A DNA stretch of 64,000 bases, taken from the NCBI GenBank assembly GCA_013390605.1, contig JACAUB010000001.1:2161787-2225786 (forward strand), in the 5' to 3' direction. Position numbers and translations under genes: made by a program. Below, in pieces: positions 18,863 to 29,300 of the stretch. The notes under the pieces are model-generated. The model saw only the letters and a program-made list of their open reading frames with translations, ran no database searches and was not told where the DNA came from. Source of the stretch: Bacteroidota bacterium. Its GTDB lineage: Bacteria; Bacteroidota; Bacteroidia; Bacteroidales; Cfx3-03. Position 1 is the first letter of the stretch. Every line of letters starts with the position of its first letter.

Positions 18863-21535
18863 TTATTTTACATTAAGAATTCCACGTAATTTGATATCCT
18901 TTGACGAACCGCCAATCATAATTCTAAAATCACCAGGTTCAACAACCTCTTTCAAGTTAATATCCAGCATTTTTAACAACTCAGGAGTTATTTTAAACCT
19001 CACTTGAGTTGATTCGCCAGCTTTAAGATGAATACGTTGAAAACCTTTTAATTCTTGTAAAGGACGGGCAACAGAAGAAAACTCATCACGAATATATAGC
19101 TGAACAACTTCATCACCATCACATTTACCAATATTCTTTATAGTAAAATGAACCATCGTAGATTCTTTTGATCCAATTTGCTTTTTATCAAAGGTTAGAT
19201 TTGAATATTCAAAAGTGGTATAGCTTAATCCAAAGCCAAAAGGGAATAGAGGTTGCCCTGTTAAATCGGTATAATCATCTCCCCTACCCGTTGGTTTATG
19301 GTTATAAACCAATGGCAACTGTCCTTCCGACACTGGAAATGTAATGGGTAAACGCCCAGCAGGACTTCTATCACCAAATAAAACAGCAGCAACAGCATCT
19401 CCTCCATCTTCGCCCGGATACCAAATATCCATTACACCTTGTACTTTATCCAGCCAGTTGTTCATTGTTATTGCACTTCCTCCTGACAAAAGAACAACGA
19501 CAGGCTTCCCGATAGCAGCAATTCTGGAGATTAATGTTTCCTGTTTCCCGGGCAGGTTCAACAATGCCCTATCATTAAATTCACCTTCGTTAATACCAAC
19601 AACTATTACCGCCAAATCATTTGCAGATGCAACCTTTACCGCATCAGTAATTTGTTTATCTGACTCATCATCTATCCCTACATTCCAAACCAATTTCAAA
19701 CGGGCATTCCCTGTAGGTTCAAAATATTCCATTCTAAAAGCATATTCCTTCCCTTTTTTAAATTCAAATGGAACAAGCTTTGTCTGAAAAGTCTGCTTCT
19801 TCCAATTATCCAGCACTAACTTATCATCAAGATAAACTCTATAACCATCATTACCCTCTACTCCCAATTTAAACGTCCCTGTTTGAGGAGCCTTCAATTT
19901 GCCGGTCCATTTTACAGAATAAAAGTCGTAATTTATTTTTTCCTGATCAGGTGAAAATAGTGTCCATCCAAATTGTATTTGATTATCGGTTCTCACAAGC
20001 GAGGGCTTGCCACTCATATCTATATTATTGTAATATTCGCCCAATAAGCCAGACTTTTGAACAACTCCTTCAGAATGGGTAAAACAGTTAGCTGGAACGA
20101 CTTCATAATCCACCTGTGTTCTTCCACATCCTTTTGAATAGTTAATTATAACCCCATTCCCAACTCTGTTTTTTATCCCATCAAGGATACTGACCTTGTT
20201 TATCCCTGGTCCACAATAACCACCTAAACGACTCTCAACAGCATCACCACCAATCACAGCAATACTTTTGATTGATTTATTCAAAGGAAGTATATCATCC
20301 TCATTTTTCAAAAGGACAAATGACTTCTCAGCAGCTTCTCTGGTTAGTTTCCTATGCTCAGGATTTCCATTCCATTTTCGTGCTTCAGAAGGATCAGTAT
20401 AAGGATGTTCAAAAAGACCCAGATTAAACTTAGCCCGTAACACGCGTGCAACAGCATCATCAATCACTGTCATTGGGATTTTTCCATCTTCAAATCCCTT
20501 GATAAAGAGCTTATAATGATCATATGATGTCTGAAATATCACATCCAATCCACCTTTAATTGAATTTACAGTAGATCCAGCATAATCCTTTGCGGTAAAG
20601 TGCAATACATTAGCACCGCCTGTTGCCCCAGCATCTGAAATAACAAACCCTTTAAATCCTAACTCCTTCTTAAGATAATTATTCAACAACCAATCGTTTG
20701 CGGTACAAGGTGATCCATCTAACGAATTATATGATGTCATCACAGAAAGAGAACCACCACGCGTAAAACAAGCTTTAAAAGGAGGTAAATAAATTTCTCG
20801 TAGCAACCGTTCATTAAAATGAATAGGATAACTATCTCTCCCTCCGTCACCCACATTCGCTAAAAAATGTTTCGGGGTAGTAATAATACCAAGCTTCTCA
20901 AATTCAGAAACAAAAGCCACACCCATCTCCGAGGTCAGAAAAGGATCTTCTCCATATGTCTCCTCAGTTCTACCCCAACGAACATCACTCGCAATATTTA
21001 CCACAGGAGATAAAATCTGCCTAATACCTCTACTTTTACTCTCATACGCAATTGCTCGCGATACCCTATGCATTAATGAAGTATCCCAGGTAGCTGCTAA
21101 CGCAATAGCTTGTGGAAAAGCTGTAGCACCATCACGAACTAAACCATGCAGCGCCTCATCAAAAGCAATAATAGGAATCCCTAATCGCGATTCTTCGATA
21201 AAATATCTTTGAATATTGTTAACTTTTTCTGCTGTCTCTACAGCAGTCCCTCCCCCAGAATAATTCAGTAATTGAGCAGCAGCATCCGCTGATTTTCCTG
21301 AAGCACTAATCTGAAAACCAAATATTCCATTTTTATATTTTTCCTTTCCGTTTTCTAAATCACCAGGAATCATAAACAATTGCCAAAACTTTTCTTCAAG
21401 TGTCATCCGCGATAATAAATCCTTAACCCGCTCTTCAACAGGAAGAGACGAATTTTTATAAGGTGGAATAACCTTTTGTGCTGATAAATAGCCTGCAAAA
21501 CAAAAAAACAAAATAAATATAAGTAGTTGCTTCAT
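18863..21535 (-). CDS. Secreted GH3 beta-glycosidase with inserted PA14 domain
   Basis: 890 residues from the ATG that begins a clear signal peptide (MKQLLIFILFFCFAGYLSAQ). The frame extends further upstream, but a candidate -7 element lies inside that extension, so I chose the later start. The GH3 N-terminal barrel (GIPIIAFDEALHGLVRDGATAFPQ) carries the nucleophile Asp in GFKGFVISDAGATGG. The alpha/beta sandwich follows, interrupted by a PA14 domain (SGLLGEYYNNIDMSGKP to VYLDDKLVLDNW). A fibronectin III-like domain ends the protein. GH3 enzymes release beta-linked glucose, xylose or similar terminal sugars; exact specificity is unknown. Part of the polysaccharide locus. Confidence 0.93.
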   Translation of the reverse strand: MKQLLIFILFFCFAGYLSAQKVIPPYKNSSLPVEERVKDLLSRMTLEEKFWQLFMIPGDLENGKEKYKNGIFGFQISASGKSADAAAQLLNYSGGGTAVETAEKVNNIQRYFIEESRLGIPIIAFDEALHGLVRDGATAFPQAIALAATWDTSLMHRVSRAIAYESKSRGIRQILSPVVNIASDVRWGRTEETYGEDPFLTSEMGVAFVSEFEKLGIITTPKHFLANVGDGGRDSYPIHFNERLLREIYLPPFKACFTRGGSLSVMTSYNSLDGSPCTANDWLLNNYLKKELGFKGFVISDAGATGGANVLHFTAKDYAGSTVNSIKGGLDVIFQTSYDHYKLFIKGFEDGKIPMTVIDDAVARVLRAKFNLGLFEHPYTDPSEARKWNGNPEHRKLTREAAEKSFVLLKNEDDILPLNKSIKSIAVIGGDAVESRLGGYCGPGINKVSILDGIKNRVGNGVIINYSKGCGRTQVDYEVVPANCFTHSEGVVQKSGLLGEYYNNIDMSGKPSLVRTDNQIQFGWTLFSPDQEKINYDFYSVKWTGKLKAPQTGTFKLGVEGNDGYRVYLDDKLVLDNWKKQTFQTKLVPFEFKKGKEYAFRMEYFEPTGNARLKLVWNVGIDDESDKQITDAVKVASANDLAVIVVGINEGEFNDRALLNLPGKQETLISRIAAIGKPVVVLLSGGSAITMNNWLDKVQGVMDIWYPGEDGGDAVAAVLFGDRSPAGRLPITFPVSEGQLPLVYNHKPTGRGDDYTDLTGQPLFPFGFGLSYTTFEYSNLTFDKKQIGSKESTMVHFTIKNIGKCDGDEVVQLYIRDEFSSVARPLQELKGFQRIHLKAGESTQVRFKITPELLKMLDINLKEVVEPGDFRIMIGGSSKDIKLRGILNVK

Positions 21536-21565
21536 AATTAGATAAATTGAAATAACATAATGATT

Positions 21566-21573
21566 CAAATTTA
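21566..21573 (-). promoter_or_regulatory. Candidate -7 element of the GH3 gene
   Basis: On the minus strand TAAATTTG, 31 bases upstream of the signal-peptide ATG. It supports the shorter start for the GH3 protein. Confidence 0.45.
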
Positions 21574-21746
21574 CTTTAAAATCAGAACTAATCTTCATAA
21601 TATACATTGAAGTAAGAAGATGTTAAGATTTTTCAGAAACAATAAATGTATTTACTTTTATTTTATTTATACCTTTCCCTTCTAATCTTCATTCTCTTAT
21701 GCGCTTATTTAATGGATATTAAGTTTTACAAGTGTTTATTTTTTAT

Positions 21747-21754
21747 TAACTTTG
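21747..21754 (+). promoter_or_regulatory. Candidate -7 element of the GH38-like gene
   Basis: TAACTTTG, 67 bases before the ATG at 21821. A -33 TTG is not obvious. Confidence 0.4.
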
Positions 21755-21820
21755 TTCAAACAATCATACATGAATTCAAAGGAAATATTGTTCTTTCTAA
21801 AAACCCAATAAATTACCACG

Positions 21821-24517
21821 ATGAATAAACATATTTTAGCATTATTGCTGTTTTTTTGCATCATTTCATTTAAACGGATGCAAGCTCAAGAAAAGGAAGA
21901 AGTAAATCCAAACGTCAAAGAGATTATTGTAGTCTTTAAAACCCATTTTGATATTGGATATACAGATTTAGCCGAATCAGTTCTTCAAAAGTACAGTTCT
22001 TCCATGATAACAGGTGCTTTGCAGATTCTTGATAACAGTAAAGGTATTCCGAAAAACGAACACTTTGTTTGGACACTATCGGGATGGCCTATGAAAGAGA
22101 TTCTTGAAAGAACGGATCCCATAACCCGTAAAAAAGTTGAAGAAGGTATTAAACAGGGATGGTTTGCACTTCACGCCCTTCCCATCACTTTTGAAACCGA
22201 ATCAAGTGACATGGAAGATTTAGTGAGAGGAATGACCTTCTCTTCTACCCTTTCACGGAAATTCGGATTGGCACTACCCCGTGATGCCAAGTTAACCGAT
22301 GTCCCAAGTCACTCATGGATTCTTCCAACCATTCTACATCAGGCAGGTGTCGATATTTTACATATTGGGTGCAATTCAGCATCACAATCACCTCAGGTTC
22401 CTTTGATCTTTTGGTGGGAAGGTCCTGACGGTTCTCGGTTAATGACCATGTATTGGGGAAAATATTATGGAACCTCGTTAGTTCCCCCGACAGAATGGAA
22501 ACATAAAAGCTGGCTTGCTATTATCCATACTAATGATAATTCTGGCGCTCCTTCACCCGAGGAGGTTAAAAAAGTTCTGGCCGAAACGCATCGTTTAGCA
22601 CCAAATGCTATTATAAAGACTGGAAGAATTTCCGATTTCTATGATGCTATTATAAAAGAAAACCCTCAGCTAGAGGTAGTAAAAGGTGATATGCCCGATA
22701 CATGGATTCATGGATTTATGTCAATGCCAAGAGAAGTAAAAGCTTCTAAAGCTATTCAAAAGAACAATTATATACTTGAAACCCTCAATACATTATGCAG
22801 AACATGGATGAACGATATCCCAAACATTAAGTCTACCATTGCTAAATCTGCTGAAAACAGTCTTCTTTTCTCCGAACATACTTTTGGATTAGCCATGAGC
22901 CATGGTCAATCAGGCTATTGGTGTTATGGTGATAATTTTAAAAAGCTCAGAGCCCAAGGTGTTTTCCAGCCCATAGAAGATTCATGGAAAGAAAAAAGCG
23001 ATCGGGTCTATCAGGCTGAACGAATTATCAATCCAACACTTTCAAAGCAATTACACGATTTAGCTTCTTCAATTAATATTAAAGGAAATAAGATATTAGT
23101 TTACAACCCATTACCATGGGAAAGAAGTGGTTTGGTTAATATTCAGTTCAGCAGTAACTGGAACCAGATTAAAGCACTCAAAGACATTGAAACCAACGAA
23201 ATAATACCAGTCTATAATAAAGGAAACATTTTTAATTTCATTGCGCAAAAGGTTCCTTCAATGGGTTATAAAACCTATCAGGCAGTCATGGACCTCTCAG
23301 TTCTAAAAAACGAAAAAAATATTGAAAAGAAATCTATTTCATATCAAGCCTCTACCTCTACAATCGAAAATGAATTTTTCCGTATCCAGATCGACACATT
23401 AAAAGGATGCATCTCTTCACTGATTGACAAACGAACCGACCGAGAACTAGTTAATATAAAGGAGGATACCATTGGCTTTAATCAATATTTCTACGAACGT
23501 TTCAGTAAGAAAATGGTTGATAATTATGCCGACACATACATTAAAGGAGGTAGAGAATGGGCTGTTGATGAACTTGGAAGACCAAACCTTACCAACGATC
23601 CTTATAAAGCTGTTCATGGAGCTAAATGTCATCTTCTTTTTGAAGAGAAGACAAATAGTATTTCAGCAATATTATTCTTTTCTCCTGATGGAAATATGCC
23701 CCATTCGTATACACAAATCATAACGCTCTATAACGGAATTCCTTATGTTGAACTTCGATGGGGTATTGAAAACAAACAAGCTGAACCATGGCCTGAAGCA
23801 GGATGGATAAGTTTTCCTTTCAATATCAAAGATCCACAGTTTAAACTGATGAGGATAGGTGGTATCGTGAATCCAGCAGCTGATTTTATTAAAAATTCAA
23901 ATTTCGATTATTTCTTTTTGAATTCAGGACTAGCTATTCTTGATAAAAACGGACAAGGCATTGGTTTGAGTTCTCCAGAGGCACCCGGCATCAGTTTAGA
24001 CAGACCAGGTTCATGGAGATTCACACCCGAATTTTTTCAAAAAAAAGCTAACCTCTTTATAAATCTATATAATAACCAATGGAGTACCAACTTTACAGAG
24101 TGGGTAGAAGGCTCTTGGAATATAAGGATGCTTTTATGGAGTATCGATAAATATAATCCAGAAACATCATTAGTTACGCCCGATCAGGAAGCAAGAGTTC
24201 CACTGATTGGTGTACTTGCTGATGCCGGTGAAGGAAAACTTTCTCCCGTCGTTTCAGGAATAAAGTTGTCAAGAAAAGGAATACTCATAACAGCATATGG
24301 TCCAAATATTGATGGTCCCGGTACAATACTTCGCCTTTGGGAACAAGCGGGCAACAATGGGGAAGTCATCATTACCCTTCCGGAAAAAACAAATTATAAG
24401 CAAGCCATTCTTTGTAACTTAAGAGGAGTTTCAAGCACCAGTCAAATTCCAATCGAGAACAATACACTCAAAGTAAATTTAAAAGCTAATTCGCCACTTT
24501 CAATAATTTTAAAATAA
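21821..24517 (+). CDS. Secreted GH38-like (alpha-mannosidase-related) glycosidase
   Basis: 898 residues with signal peptide (MNKHILALLLFFCIISFKRMQAQ). The mature N-terminus has IIVVFKTHFDIGYTD, equivalent to the zinc-binding HxHxD-type strand of GH38 mannosidases (His and Asp of HFD as ligands), followed by HFVWTLSGWPMKEIL and DVPSHSWILPTILHQAGVDILHIG. SHGQSGYWCYGDN may hold a further zinc ligand. The C-terminal half is beta-sandwich-like, as in GH38. It may belong to a divergent subgroup such as DUF5054 proteins, and I cannot point to the nucleophile with confidence. It diverges from GH3 and converges on susD within the polysaccharide locus. Confidence 0.75.
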   Translation: MNKHILALLLFFCIISFKRMQAQEKEEVNPNVKEIIVVFKTHFDIGYTDLAESVLQKYSSSMITGALQILDNSKGIPKNEHFVWTLSGWPMKEILERTDPITRKKVEEGIKQGWFALHALPITFETESSDMEDLVRGMTFSSTLSRKFGLALPRDAKLTDVPSHSWILPTILHQAGVDILHIGCNSASQSPQVPLIFWWEGPDGSRLMTMYWGKYYGTSLVPPTEWKHKSWLAIIHTNDNSGAPSPEEVKKVLAETHRLAPNAIIKTGRISDFYDAIIKENPQLEVVKGDMPDTWIHGFMSMPREVKASKAIQKNNYILETLNTLCRTWMNDIPNIKSTIAKSAENSLLFSEHTFGLAMSHGQSGYWCYGDNFKKLRAQGVFQPIEDSWKEKSDRVYQAERIINPTLSKQLHDLASSINIKGNKILVYNPLPWERSGLVNIQFSSNWNQIKALKDIETNEIIPVYNKGNIFNFIAQKVPSMGYKTYQAVMDLSVLKNEKNIEKKSISYQASTSTIENEFFRIQIDTLKGCISSLIDKRTDRELVNIKEDTIGFNQYFYERFSKKMVDNYADTYIKGGREWAVDELGRPNLTNDPYKAVHGAKCHLLFEEKTNSISAILFFSPDGNMPHSYTQIITLYNGIPYVELRWGIENKQAEPWPEAGWISFPFNIKDPQFKLMRIGGIVNPAADFIKNSNFDYFFLNSGLAILDKNGQGIGLSSPEAPGISLDRPGSWRFTPEFFQKKANLFINLYNNQWSTNFTEWVEGSWNIRMLLWSIDKYNPETSLVTPDQEARVPLIGVLADAGEGKLSPVVSGIKLSRKGILITAYGPNIDGPGTILRLWEQAGNNGEVIITLPEKTNYKQAILCNLRGVSSTSQIPIENNTLKVNLKANSPLSIILK

Positions 24518-24550
24518 TCATAGCTTCATAGCGTACGATTAAGAAATAAA

Positions 24551-24590
24551 TTGAAACAAAAGCCTTTATAAATAAAGGCTTTTGTTTCAA
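24551..24590 (+). terminator. Terminator of the GH38-like gene
   Basis: TTGAAACAAAAGCCTTTA pairs perfectly with its reverse complement around a 4-base loop, an 18-bp stem shortly after the stop. It may act in both directions. Confidence 0.75.
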
Positions 24591-24671
24591 TAACTTTGTC
24601 AAACACTACAAAATTCGACCATCTTAGCTTTTTAGTGTTTCATTAGCAGATTTAATAAAGTTATAAAACAG

Positions 24672-24704
24672 AAGACCGTCTAACCCAAAAGCTAGACGGT
24701 CTTT
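24672..24704 (-). terminator. Terminator of the susCD operon
   Basis: AAGACCGTCTA and TAGACGGTCTT form an 11-bp stem with A and T runs outside, about 50 bases beyond the SusD stop on the minus strand. Confidence 0.65.
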
Positions 24705-24750
24705 AATTATTCATTAAAAAAATCGTACAATTTATTTATACGTTCATCTA

Positions 24751-26355
24751 TCATTTCATCCACCACACTTTTACGTTTGAGGAGTTGGTGCCTATTTTTA
24801 AGATTTCAGCATTATAATTGACTGTATTATTCACAGCTTCATCCTGAGGATAGGGTAAACGATAGAATGTAGCATGTGAGGCATCTTCAACGGCAGCAAC
24901 ATCAACAGGAGTAGCATTAGTTCTCCTCCATAGATTATAGGCTAACCAAGGTTGTCTAAAATTATCCAACCATTCCTGAGCATAAATCTTTTTCAGATTA
25001 GCTGCATCATCAGATGTAAATGCAACCTTAGAATTAGCTAAAAGGCTTACAAGTTGAGATGGCGTGTAGTTTTGAGGTTGTGCTGATGCCCAGGGAGATT
25101 CTACGGTATTGGTTTTACTAGCAATTGACTCCCACATATTTACAGATGCTGTAATACCAGCAATGTATTCAGTATTTGCAGTAGAAGTATTTTTAGAAAC
25201 GCCAATCCCCCTCAGATAGGCTTCTGCTTTTAGAAAATGAGTCTCAGCAGCAGTCATAATTAACTCTGGAATATAATGCTCATCTCTTATCAGGTAGAAA
25301 TTAAATGGAGAGTAAATACATCCATTTTTATTGGGGATACTCGTTGAGTAGTCATAAGGATTTGTTTTATCAGCAGTAGTGTTGCCGATGGTAAACGGAG
25401 CCCATTTTCCTGAAGCATTAACATCAGCAAAAATAAAAGCACGAGGGTCAAATATTTGGGCTGTATTAGTGCCATCAGCTACCAAATTCCACATCGTTGA
25501 ACTGATACGGAGAAATCCTGTACCGCCACTACCAAAAGACCAGGGGCGTCCTGAGATATCATATCCACCAAGACTTGCCGGCCACAGCCCTACATCACTT
25601 CCATCAGCAATAAATAAATTCTTATTGATAGCATAAGTTATGTAAGGTGTTGCTGTTGTCGGATCTTTTTCAACAATTTGCATTGCATACCGCAACAACA
25701 GAGAATTTGCAAATTTTTGCCACTTGGTTAAATCATTGCCAAAGAACGTATCTTCAGCTCCTAAACTAACATATTGGTTACCAGCAGTAGTAACACCTGA
25801 TAAAGTAATATTATCAACAGCCCATTTCAAATCAGCTAACAATGATTTGTAAATGTCTGATTGGGTGTCGTAAGCAGGTCTGTAATTTGCAACATCACCA
25901 GCGTAAGTTTTGCCAGCTTTAGAATACGGAATATCGCCGAATAAATCAGTTACCTTAAATGTCTTATAAGCCCTTAGAACATTAAGTATAGCCTGAACAT
26001 TGTTCATTGATTGTTTGTCTGTTGCAGCATTAATTTTGTCCTGAATCAAATTGATATTTTGCAATGTATTATAGTAATTTGTCCAGATCTCGCTACTGCC
26101 ATTGACCAGCAGATATCCTGATGTTGACGATTCACCGCCAAGTTGTGTAGCAGGATAGAGCCAATCAACATGAATAGCTGCCTGTTCCTGCCAGCCTAAA
26201 AATAGGGTACTGATTACTCCATTTACTAACGGAGGAATGGTTGTTGATGTTGGTTGATCGTGAGTTGTATTTAATTCCTGAAAATTTTTAGTACAGGAAA
26301 AAAGAAGGATGCTCAGAACAAGTATCAACAGATATGGTTTTTTATAATTATTCAT
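24751..26355 (-). CDS. SusD/RagB-type glycan-binding outer-membrane lipoprotein
   Basis: 534 residues. The signal peptide ends in the lipobox LLFSC (Cys21). The mature protein is helix-rich with the TPR-like SusD fold: an N-terminal region with FQELNTTHDQP, ILNVLRAYKTFKVTDLFGDIPYSKAGK, and ELIMTAAETHFLKAEAYLRG; the pattern fits the SusD-like family 2 subgroup. SusD lipoproteins cap the SusC transporter barrel on the cell surface and deliver oligosaccharide. It lies 37 bases downstream of susC on the same strand, the standard pair order. Confidence 0.95.
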   Translation of the reverse strand: MNNYKKPYLLILVLSILLFSCTKNFQELNTTHDQPTSTTIPPLVNGVISTLFLGWQEQAAIHVDWLYPATQLGGESSTSGYLLVNGSSEIWTNYYNTLQNINLIQDKINAATDKQSMNNVQAILNVLRAYKTFKVTDLFGDIPYSKAGKTYAGDVANYRPAYDTQSDIYKSLLADLKWAVDNITLSGVTTAGNQYVSLGAEDTFFGNDLTKWQKFANSLLLRYAMQIVEKDPTTATPYITYAINKNLFIADGSDVGLWPASLGGYDISGRPWSFGSGGTGFLRISSTMWNLVADGTNTAQIFDPRAFIFADVNASGKWAPFTIGNTTADKTNPYDYSTSIPNKNGCIYSPFNFYLIRDEHYIPELIMTAAETHFLKAEAYLRGIGVSKNTSTANTEYIAGITASVNMWESIASKTNTVESPWASAQPQNYTPSQLVSLLANSKVAFTSDDAANLKKIYAQEWLDNFRQPWLAYNLWRRTNATPVDVAAVEDASHATFYRLPYPQDEAVNNTVNYNAEILKIGTNSSNVKVWWMK

Positions 26356-26392
26356 TTCTTTAAAATTTTAAAATAATTAACTATTCACTTCT

Positions 26393-29300
26393 TTAAAAAG
26401 AAACTCTTATTTCCACACTTAAAGACCTGGAATTGGGTAGAGATGAAAATTCTATCCCCTGAGCATTTCCTGCTCCGTTAACTCCTTCAGGATTGATATT
26501 ATCTGGCAACGAACTATATAGATAAAACAGATCTCTACCAACCAATGAAATAGTTGCCGACTGGAATACTTTTGTTTTCTTAACTAATTTGTCAGGCAAC
26601 ATATAATTGAGAGATAGTTCACGCAATTTTACCCATGAGTCTGTTAGTACACCTGTACTATGAATCCAGTTCTGATTATCGGGTCCACTACTCCATACAC
26701 CATAACCCATGTATTTATAATAGTAGTGAACAACAACTTTATTAACAGTTCCATCAGGATAAACACCAGGTAAAACCACACCCCAATTAGTTTGTGTTCC
26801 ATCGGGAGTTGTGTATGGCAATCCACCGCCATCTCTCTCTTTCAAAGTTTCAGGAGCCGTTCCTTGCTGCATCATTGTTGCATACGTTCCACTCCAGATT
26901 TGTCCACCTAACTTATAATCAATCAATGAACTGATCGAAAAACCATTTTTAAATGTAAAGGTATTTGTCACCCCTCCTGTTAGTTTAGGAGTAGTATTTC
27001 CAATAGGCGACATTTTACCAGATTGTTGTGTGGTTTCGTACACGCAACCTAACATTGAAGCGGGATATCCATTTTTAGCCAACATAGCTGCGTCTTGTAA
27101 AATAGGTAAATGTGTTTTAGGATCATAAACGTAATCATATCCCATAATGCTACCGAATTGCTGACCAACCACTGCCGAGATAAACACACCATTATTTCCC
27201 CAGATAGAGTTCATATCCACCCGGTCTAAACCAGAAGAAAGAGATAATAATTTATTAGAATTATGCGCAAAATTGAAAGCTATATCCCATTTGAAATTTT
27301 TATTCTCAATCGGTTTTCCCTTAAGGATAAATTCAACTCCTGAATTTTCTAACACGCCTGAATTTACGATGACAGAATTAACCCCAGAAGTTGTAGGTAA
27401 TGGAGAAGAAAGTATTTGATTTTTAGAACGACCGTGATAATATCTCGCATCCAAACTAATCCTGTTTTTCAAAAAACCAAGTTCTATACCGATATCGGCA
27501 GTATTATTAATTGCAGGTTTATAATGTAGTGCCGGTAAGGATGTGGGAAGAAATGATGTAGGTTGCCCGGCAAATGATCCTACCGAATAGGTCGTATTAA
27601 TTCTGTATGGGTCATTATCAGTAGCACCTTCTGCCCAGGCCAATCTTAATTTTCCAAAGCTGATAAATTCAGGTAATTGAATTACATCAGAAAAAAGGAA
27701 ACTTCCTGAAACTGATGGGAAGAAATAAGACCATTCACCTTTTGGGAGAGTCGAAGACCAGTCATTTCTTGCCGTAACATCTAAAAACAAATAGCTTTTA
27801 TACGATAGATTTAAAAATCCATATACAGAATTTAATTTCTTATCATACCATGATTCTGAAGGTATCTGACTTGTTTGAACCGTTCCCGTATAATTGCCAA
27901 AATAGTTCAGGTAAGGTAAAGAATACTGAGTTCCGGGAGTTGATCCAGAAATACTGTACATTGATCTTTGGAAAGAGGTCCCACCTAAAGAAAGTTTGGC
28001 ATTAATATTTGAATTCTTGATATTATCCTTGTGAAAGGTTGCCAGAAAGTCGATGTTATTGGCATAGTCTCTTGATAACCCATGACTATATGATCCACCG
28101 ACAAAACCTGCGGCATCCGTTGGATTATTAACAGTTTTAGCTTCATTGTTATTGTTATCCAAACTAGCCCTGAACATAATATCCAAAAAGTCGGTAGCCT
28201 GATAATTAGCCTGTACAGAGCTTAACAATTTTCTGCTGTATTGACTAGTGTTGTTCTCCATAATATTCCACATCTGATAGAGGTTGTTTCCTACCCATGG
28301 AATTCCACTGAGTGAATTTCTTGAACCGTCAGCATTCATATAATGAGTAACATCATCTCCGCTATAATCTCTACCAACATTGTAAAGTAATCTTTTTTGC
28401 CATGATCCTACATCTGAGTTACCCAACATTGGAGCATTATTATATGTTTTATCAAAATATGAAGCATTTACTGTAAAGGATAAACGTTTACTTACTTTGA
28501 TATTACCTCCTAAATTGAATGTATTTTGGTTAAATCCACTATTTGGAAATATGGAATTATTATCAAGTCTTGTATATGAAACCCGCATTGTCCCCCATTC
28601 ATTTCCTCCTGATATGGCTACATTATGAGAAGTTTGTGAACCATTTCTATACAATAGTTTCATATTGTTAGGTTGCGGTACATCAGCTCTTGTAGAACCA
28701 TCCCACCATTTAATCATTGTTCCATCCATTTTATGTCCCCACGAAACACCATTACCAGGCCAGCTTACCTGATTCCATGTGTCGACACCAAAAGGACCGG
28801 TTCCCGTTGTCTGATCAACAAAAGATTGGGTCCATCCGTCTGTCAGCATTGGATTTCCACTACCATCCTTTTGGTATTGAGGTGAATTCAATGAAACCAT
28901 ACCACCAGTTCCATATTCGTTTTGTAATTTTAAATAGCGATATGGATCGACTGTTTTATAACTAAAATTGTAATCAATCCCCAAGCCTTGGCGTTTACTG
29001 CCTTTTTTAGTTGTAATCAAAACAACACCATTCGCACCTCTTCCTCCATATAATGCAGCAGCTGCCGGACCTTTCAATACACTAATTTCGTCTATATCCT
29101 GAGAATTTATCATATTGATGGCACTTCCCCAGTCCTGAGGAGCTGTAATATCAGCTGCAGAGCCTGAAATCTCATTTGCCAATGGCATACCGTCAACAAT
29201 AATCAATGGTTGATTATCACCTTGAATAGTATTGTTTCCGCCTATAATAATACGTGTAGTACCTCCATCGACACCATTTGGAGATGTTATATTTATACCA

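Noticed and set aside
21536..21607. 24-residue N-terminal extension of the GH3 protein
   Set aside because: It would bury the signal peptide and covers a candidate promoter element.
21646..21828. 60-codon + strand ORF upstream of the GH38-like gene
   Set aside because: It overlaps the start of the downstream gene, is composed of hydrophobic AT-driven codons, and contains the candidate promoter of that gene.
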